Positions 59,050-64,000 of a stretch of DNA of 64,000 bases are shown in pieces; position 1 is the stretch's first letter; every line of letters starts with the position of its first letter. The stretch is from Bovifimicola ammoniilytica (GTDB lineage: Bacteria; Bacillota; Clostridia; Lachnospirales; Lachnospiraceae): assembly GCF_025567085.1 (NCBI RefSeq), contig NZ_JAOQJN010000004.1:1-64000 (forward strand), read 5' to 3'. The notes below the pieces were generated by a model, which made no database searches, was not told the origin of the DNA, and worked only from the letters and a program-made list of their open reading frames with translations. The translations under genes were made by a program, and so were the position numbers.

Positions 59050-61470
59050 ATGGCCGCAGCCTTGATAATTGGAGAATCAGTGGGAAGATTAACAGAAGCT
59101 AAAATGGGGTTAATAATTATTGCAGAAATATGTATTATAGCCACCGGTTTACTGGTGGCTTTTGTAATTAACAGAATTAACAGACATTTCCTTAGGAGAA
59201 AAGTACGTTTAATCGTATTATACATGGGTATAGTATGCCTTATAGTTAATATGGGTTTTGCTAAATATAGGAATTATAATGATAAGCTGCATAGCCTGGA
59301 AAATGGATTAAGAGCACATGAAAGAGTGAGAGTATGTGGAAAGATTACTAAGTCAGAGGAAAAGAGTACTGGAATCTATTATTATCTTGAAAATGCATAT
59401 GTGTCAGGGAAGAATAATCAAATTAGTAATGTTAATATAATATTATATGTTAAAGATGAGAAAATAGAAGGCATTACAGGAGAGATGATAGATACATATG
59501 CTAAGTATGACAGTTACAAATTAGCAAGGAATAAAGGAGGTTTTAATGAAAGAAAATATTATTATGAATTAGGTATTGCAGGGAGATTTATTAAGGAAAA
59601 TGATGATGAAACATTTATAATTTCTAAAAGAGATATAGTAAGCACAGGATTATACAGATTAAAATGTCATTGCATAGATATACTTGATAAGATTACTTCT
59701 GCAAAATATTCGGGTATATATAAGGGAATATTGTTAGGTGATAAGTCAGATATAGAAAGCGATACGAGGTCACTATATAAGATGGCAGGAATATCACATC
59801 TGTTAGCAATTTCAGGCTTACATATATCGCTTATAGGTTATTTTGTATACAGGACTTTAAGAAAGATAATGGGTTTATATCCGTCAGGAATATTCACATT
59901 TACTATAATATTGTGTTATGGAAATATGATAGGTGAAAATATATCTGCTAAAAGAGCAATAATAATGTTTGGAGTAAGTCTGCTTGCCAAATTGATTGGA
60001 AGAACCTATGATATATTATCTGCTCTTACGCTGGCATTTATAATAATAATATATACTAATCCGTTAGCGATATTTAATTCAGGTATGTTATTGTCATTTG
60101 GTGCAATTCTAGGAATTATATTACTTCACACACCTTTAATGAGATTTATTAAAATAAATAATAAGCTTATATCATCATTTCTGGCAAGTGAGATGATTAA
60201 TACTATTATAAGACCGATATCAGCATATTTTTATTATGAGATATCAATGTATTCATCAGTTATTAATATAATTATAATTCCATTTATGGGTATAATCGTA
60301 GTATGTGGAATATTGGGAATAATAATCGGTAGTGTAAGTGTACATCTTGGAAGTTTCGTCATATGGATTGGATGCAGAGTTCTTCAATTCTATGATTTTG
60401 TATGCAGGTTATTCTTGAAAATGCCATATGCAACGAGAATAGTCGGAATACCGGGGAATCTAAGGCTTGTGATATATTTTGGACTATTAATTATAGCTGT
60501 AATAATATTACATATTTATTTAAATAGAAATGATGAAATTTATAATAATGATAATGAATGTAATATTGTAAATTGTGGCGAAATTGACACATTTAAGGTC
60601 AGAAATATAAAGAGAATATCAGTATGTATGGTGCTTATACTTCTTAATGTTATCCTGTTATCTAACAATGTTAAAGGTGTCAGAATTAATATGCTTGATG
60701 TAGGTCAGGGAGACAGCATTTGTATTAATAATGCCGGAAATACTTTGTTAGTTGATGCAGGCAGCAGCAGTGAGAAAGATATTACTAAATATACAATTCT
60801 TCCGTTTCTTAAGGCGAGCGGAATTGAGTGTGTGGATTATCTTATTATGACACATTCAGATATGGACCATATAAATGGAATGAATGATTTAATGGAATAC
60901 AAATATAATGGCAGAAATTATGTGAAAAACATTATTGTTCCAAAGATTAACGAAACGGTAGTTGATAAAAATTATAGAAATATTATTTCCAAGGCTGAGA
61001 AAGAGAAAATAAATGTAATATATCTTGGTAAAGGAGATATTATTCAAATGAAAGGTTTACAGATAAGATGTCTGTGGCCTGAAGATGATAGAAAGCTTGA
61101 TAAAAATGATTTATCTTTAACATTTTATCTTTCGGTATCTGAATCAGATTTTCGGATGTTATTTACCGGAGATTTAGGCATGGAGGGTGAGAAGATGCTT
61201 ATTAAATCAGGAATATCAGATAAGGTAAACGTTTTAAAAACCGGGCATCATGGCTCTAATAATTCATCATCAGCAGAGTTTCTAAAGGTATTGTTACCAG
61301 AGGTAAGTATCATTTCCTGTGGTGTTAATAACAGATATGGACACCCGGGACAAGACGCATTAAAGAGGCTTAAAAATATAGCTTCTGATATATACGTGAC
61401 TAAAGATACAGGTGAGATAGATATTCACGTAAATGAAAGAGGTTTTAAGGTTGAAACTTTTCTGCATTAA
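59050..61470 (+). CDS. comEC: ComEC/Rec2-family DNA uptake channel
   Basis: An 806-residue (or longer) membrane protein. An N-terminal OB-like domain is followed by the competence domain with AGISHLLAISGLHISLIGY and about ten helices, and a C-terminal metallo-beta-lactamase domain with THSDMDHINGM, FTGDLG and LKTGHHGS. It would carry single-stranded DNA across the membrane. The first ATG (59050) has no ribosome site, but in frame ATA at 59029 lies 5 bases after GAGGTGAG and would add (M)KRPLVI, a typical ComEC N-terminus. With comEA nearby, a DNA uptake function is likely. Confidence 0.93.
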   Translation: MAAALIIGESVGRLTEAKMGLIIIAEICIIATGLLVAFVINRINRHFLRRKVRLIVLYMGIVCLIVNMGFAKYRNYNDKLHSLENGLRAHERVRVCGKITKSEEKSTGIYYYLENAYVSGKNNQISNVNIILYVKDEKIEGITGEMIDTYAKYDSYKLARNKGGFNERKYYYELGIAGRFIKENDDETFIISKRDIVSTGLYRLKCHCIDILDKITSAKYSGIYKGILLGDKSDIESDTRSLYKMAGISHLLAISGLHISLIGYFVYRTLRKIMGLYPSGIFTFTIILCYGNMIGENISAKRAIIMFGVSLLAKLIGRTYDILSALTLAFIIIIYTNPLAIFNSGMLLSFGAILGIILLHTPLMRFIKINNKLISSFLASEMINTIIRPISAYFYYEISMYSSVINIIIIPFMGIIVVCGILGIIIGSVSVHLGSFVIWIGCRVLQFYDFVCRLFLKMPYATRIVGIPGNLRLVIYFGLLIIAVIILHIYLNRNDEIYNNDNECNIVNCGEIDTFKVRNIKRISVCMVLILLNVILLSNNVKGVRINMLDVGQGDSICINNAGNTLLVDAGSSSEKDITKYTILPFLKASGIECVDYLIMTHSDMDHINGMNDLMEYKYNGRNYVKNIIVPKINETVVDKNYRNIISKAEKEKINVIYLGKGDIIQMKGLQIRCLWPEDDRKLDKNDLSLTFYLSVSESDFRMLFTGDLGMEGEKMLIKSGISDKVNVLKTGHHGSNNSSSAEFLKVLLPEVSIISCGVNNRYGHPGQDALKRLKNIASDIYVTKDTGEIDIHVNERGFKVETFLH

Positions 61471-61520
61471 CATTATAATCTTAAATATGGATAAATCTTA
61501 AATCGGAGGAAGATTCTTAA

Positions 61521-62498
61521 ATGAAGAATATAATCAAAGATATAGAAAAGGGTGAGATTAAAAGGGCATATCTTATATATGGCGAAGAGAAGTATTTAGT
61601 CAGAAATATCAAGGATAAACTTATAAAGGCCATCGTAAATGACGGAGATAATATGAATTTCTCGAAGTTCTCAGGAAAAGATTGTAATGAAAAGCAGATA
61701 ATTGATCTGGCAGAGACACTTCCATTCTTAGCACAGTATAGAGTCATACTTATGGAAGATACAGGGTGGTTTAAGTCTGCAAATGAAGATATGGCTAATT
61801 ATATTGCTGAAATTCCTGAAGATACGGTATTAGTATTTATAGAAAATGAGGTTGATAAGCGTAATCGTCTATATAAACAGGTTAAAAGTAATGGATATGT
61901 ATGTGAATGTGGCAGAATGAATAAATCTGACCTTAGTAAATGGATACTGGTAAGATTAAAGAAAGAAAATAAGAATATTGCCAGAGACAATATGGATTAT
62001 CTGTTAGATAAGCTTGGAGACGATATGGATAATATCACAAGTGAATTAGATAAACTACTTAGTTATACACTTAATAAAGATGTAATTACAAGAGAAGATA
62101 TTGATAAGGTATGCATAAGTGAAATCAGTGGTAAAATATTCGAGATGGTCGATGCGATTGGTAATAAGAAGCAGAAAAAGGCACTTGATTTATACTATGA
62201 TTTGATAGCTGTTAGAGAAGCTCCGATGAAGATTCTGTATATGTTGGCCAGACAGTTTAATATAATGTTACAGGTTAAGGAAATGCTAAATAACAGAGAA
62301 GCGGCAGCAGTGATAGCTAAAAATATGGGTATGCAGAATTTTGTGGTTAATAAGGCGATAGGACAGTGCAGGAATTTCACTTTACCTGTTATTAAAGATG
62401 CAGTTAATTATTGTCTTGAATTAGAAGAAGCAGTAAAACTTGGAAATATGAATGATAAAATGGCAGTTGAATTAATTATTGTTAAATATAGTGCTTAA
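61521..62498 (+). CDS. holA: DNA polymerase III delta subunit
   Basis: A 325-residue clamp-loader subunit. Visible hallmarks: RAYLIYGEEKYLVRNIKDKL at the N-terminus, FLAQYRVILMED, the helical lid with LGDDMDNITSELDKLLSY, and MKILYMLARQFNIMLQVKE in the collar domain. It loads the sliding clamp with DnaX and HolB. GGAGG lies 11 bases before the ATG. comEC-holA is conserved in Firmicutes. Confidence 0.94.
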   Translation: MKNIIKDIEKGEIKRAYLIYGEEKYLVRNIKDKLIKAIVNDGDNMNFSKFSGKDCNEKQIIDLAETLPFLAQYRVILMEDTGWFKSANEDMANYIAEIPEDTVLVFIENEVDKRNRLYKQVKSNGYVCECGRMNKSDLSKWILVRLKKENKNIARDNMDYLLDKLGDDMDNITSELDKLLSYTLNKDVITREDIDKVCISEISGKIFEMVDAIGNKKQKKALDLYYDLIAVREAPMKILYMLARQFNIMLQVKEMLNNREAAAVIAKNMGMQNFVVNKAIGQCRNFTLPVIKDAVNYCLELEEAVKLGNMNDKMAVELIIVKYSA

Positions 62499-62513
62499 TT
62501 ATGTTTAAAAACT

Positions 62514-62564
62514 AAAGACCGGTACGATAAATTTTGACTTTGATTTATCATACCGGTCTTTTAA
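62514..62564 (+). terminator. terminator of holA
   Basis: AAAGACCGGTA plus GATAAA (62514-62531) pairs with TTTATC plus TACCGGTCTTT (62544-62561), with single-base bulges, followed by T residues. Confidence 0.8.
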
Positions 62565-62616
62565 CATTAGAGTTATAGGAAAAAACGTGTTAGTGTCTAA
62601 TCTCTATAAATATAGA

Positions 62617-62654
62617 ACAAAAACTGCCATACCGCAAATAGCAGTATAGCAGTT
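62617..62654 (-). terminator. terminator of rpsT
   Basis: AACTGC and ATAC (62622-62632) pair with GTAT and GCAGTT (62644-62654); on the minus strand five T residues follow. Confidence 0.7.
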
Positions 62655-62680
62655 CTGAATTCATATATTATAAGTACTAA

Positions 62681-62944
62681 TTAAGAAAGTTTGTTAACAG
62701 CTGTTGCTAAACGAGAAACTTTTCTTGAAGCATTGTTCTTATGGTAAACACCTTTTGTACAAGCTTTATCGATTTCAACTGTAGCAGCGTTTAATGCAGC
62801 TAAAGCAGCTTCTTTATCATTAGCATCGATAGCAGAGTAAACTTTCTTTACAGAAGTTTTAACCTTTGATCTGATAGCCTTGTTTCTTGCTGTTTTTGTT
62901 TCAGTAACTAAAATTCTTTTTTTTGCAGATTTAATATTAGCCAA
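62681..62944 (-). CDS. rpsT: 30S ribosomal protein S20
   Basis: An 87-residue basic ribosomal protein that binds 16S rRNA. LANIKSAKKRILVTETKTARN and GVYHKNNASRKVSRLA are diagnostic. TTG at 62944, 8 bases after GGAGG, gives the normal N-terminus (M)ANIKSAKKR; an ATG five codons earlier lies over that ribosome site. A TTG start is notable because weak starts are linked to S20 autoregulation in E. coli; whether that applies here is inference. Confidence 0.96.
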   Translation of the reverse strand: MANIKSAKKRILVTETKTARNKAIRSKVKTSVKKVYSAIDANDKEAALAALNAATVEIDKACTKGVYHKNNASRKVSRLATAVNKLS

Positions 62945-62977
62945 TCTGTCCACCTCCAAAATATATTCTGTTATTAG

Positions 62978-63009
62978 TATTTTGACTCTTTGAGAGAGAG
63001 TTAGGAGTC
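62978..63009 (-). promoter_or_regulatory. leader hairpin upstream of rpsT
   Basis: TTGACTC and GAGTCAA form a stem around a 16-base loop in the 5' region of rpsT (minus strand). It could be part of an autoregulatory leader or an upstream promoter artefact. The rest of the 317-base rpsT-gpr gap is AT-rich, with a second structured region before gpr. Confidence 0.4.
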
Positions 63010-63161
63010 AATATCTATGCTTTACATCTTATAAGACGCGGACGTGTCAAATGTAAACATACTAATATAGTGTAAAGTATAACTATATTTTTGTCAATAA
63101 GTATTTTGGTATATTTTAACGTATTTTTACAAAGAATAATTAAAAGTAAGTTAAATGCGTA

Positions 63162-63253
63162 GCAGGCGTTAAAATGTAGTTTTTATCACATGGCGGAATA
63201 TGGATTTTGCCTGTAAAATTTAGCATTTTTAACGTGATAAGCCTGCAGAATGG
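63162..63253 (+). promoter_or_regulatory. inverted repeats in the gpr leader
   Basis: Three inverted word pairs lie here: GCAGGC with GCCTGC, GTTAAAATG with CATTTTTAAC, and TTATCAC with GTGATAA. The last two cannot pair together in one nested fold, so alternative structures are possible. They end just before the gpr ribosome site. No known riboswitch class was recognised. Confidence 0.45.
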
Positions 63254-63261
63254 AGAGTAAA

Positions 63262-64000
63262 TTGGCAGAATTCAAGATTAGAACAGACCTTGCCGTAGAA
63301 TTAAAAGACGGAGTAAAGTGTAATAGGGATATTGAGGGAATAAGCATAGATGAAGAATATTTAGAAAATGGAAGTGTTAAAGTTACAAAGGTAGTAGTGG
63401 AAGATGAAAATGGAGCAAGATATATAGGAAAGCCAATGGGTAATTATATAACACTTGAAGCAAGGGAATTAGGAGAGGCGGACGATTCTTATCACAGAAA
63501 TATTTCTAAATTACTTGCTAAATATTTAAAAGAAATACTACCCTGCAGGAATGGAGGAAAGGTATTAGTGGTTGGATTAGGCAACAGGGAGGCTACACCT
63601 GATTCATTAGGACCAAGGGTAGTAGACAATATTTTCATTACAAGAAAGATGAATGAACTATATGCACCAAGAGAAAAAATAGAAAAATGTGCAAGATTTG
63701 AAGTGAGTGGAATTGCACCGGGTGTTATGGCACAGACTGGTATGGAATCGGCTGAAATAATCAAGGGTATTGTTAAAGAGATTAAGCCTGATGTGATAAT
63801 AGCCATAGATTCGCTTGCGGCACGAAGTACAAGCAGATTAAATACTACGATACAGATTTCTGATGCAGGAATAAATCCCGGTTCAGGCGTAGGCAATCAC
63901 AGGAGGGGACTTACAAGAGAAACGGTGGGCGTTCCGGTAATCGCTATAGGCATACCAACTGTAGTTGATGCTGCCACGATTGTTAACGATACAATGGAAA
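63262..64000 (+). CDS. gpr: GPR germination protease, 5' part
   Basis: The first 246 codons of the spore protease that degrades small acid-soluble proteins at germination; the gene runs off the window. The N-terminus FKIRTDLAVE matches both the zymogen processing site and the SASP cleavage motif. VVGLGNREATPDSLGPRVVD contains the catalytic Asp region, and IAIDSLAARSTSRLNTTIQISDAGI is a family signature. TTG at 63262 follows GGAG by 6 bases. It shows that the organism, or a recent ancestor, forms spores. Divergent from rpsT, the usual clostridial order. Confidence 0.95.
   Translation, partial: MAEFKIRTDLAVELKDGVKCNRDIEGISIDEEYLENGSVKVTKVVVEDENGARYIGKPMGNYITLEARELGEADDSYHRNISKLLAKYLKEILPCRNGGKVLVVGLGNREATPDSLGPRVVDNIFITRKMNELYAPREKIEKCARFEVSGIAPGVMAQTGMESAEIIKGIVKEIKPDVIIAIDSLAARSTSRLNTTIQISDAGINPGSGVGNHRRGLTRETVGVPVIAIGIPTVVDAATIVNDTME

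Noticed and set aside
1..64000. CRISPR arrays, prophage or insertion sequences
   Set aside because: No regularly spaced direct repeats of CRISPR size, no integrase, transposase, capsid or terminase-like proteins were seen.

Overview
The window looks like a chromosomal segment of a low-GC, spore-forming, possibly motile member of the Clostridia, most likely family Lachnospiraceae. The evidence is the SCIFF peptide and maturase next to a fused secDF, the dgt-dnaG-rpoD-trmK block, the comEC-holA / rpsT-gpr block, a methyl-accepting chemotaxis protein, AGGAGG-type ribosome binding sites and frequent TTG/GTG starts. I cannot name the genus; Lachnospira / Eubacterium eligens relatives are only a guess. 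No plasmid, phage, insertion sequence or CRISPR array is visible, so this is mainly core genome with a few accessory patches.

Layout: 1-30 is the extreme 3' end of a 23S rRNA, followed by a terminator and hairpins but no 5S gene. tRNA-Leu(CAG) (minus), a chemotaxis receptor, tRNA-Leu(AAG) and deoD follow. 4011-10475 holds dgt, dnaG, rpoD, trmK and a ThrRS-like/uridine-kinase fusion. RNase P RNA (10562-10905) and a polysaccharide deacetylase come next, then pyrBI on the minus strand. 13661-20378 is an AT-rich Tad/type II-secretion-like pilus locus: receiver-like protein, ParA-like ATPase, CpaF-like ATPase, TadB/C-like membrane protein and four small membrane-anchored proteins. 20532-26459 has a CNNM/CorC protein and the SCIFF region (TIGR04086 protein, scfA, scfB, secDF). 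recJ-apt-dac follows on plus, then a PHP phosphatase and an ABC-F protein on minus.

33069-41598 contains a GH13-like protein that has lost its catalytic residues, overlapping a TraX-like gene; a CapA-like protein; a PfkB pyridoxal kinase; a Maf-HAD fusion; a parvulin-type lipoprotein and a nitrilase-family protein. 41599-42436 is a GC-richer patch with a Phd/ParE toxin-antitoxin pair. A glycosyltransferase plus GtrA-YfhO fusion follows on minus. argG is divergent from argCJBD across an intergenic region with ArgR-like palindromes. The last part holds an orphan solute-binding protein, a small DMT transporter, comEA, a response regulator / histidine kinase / GerMN lipoprotein set, comEC, holA, rpsT and the start of gpr.

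Three things stand out. First, several intergenic gaps carry elaborate nested hairpin elements; two share a recognisable module (19178-19219 and 48348-48390) and another (54321-54453) has two perfect 19-20 bp stems nested one inside the other. Second, two genes (first pilus gene and comEC) seem best explained by non-canonical start codons (ACG and ATA) directly after good Shine-Dalgarno sites. Third, the glycogen-debranching-like protein appears to be a conserved pseudoenzyme. All functional calls rest on reading motifs by eye; no database search was run.
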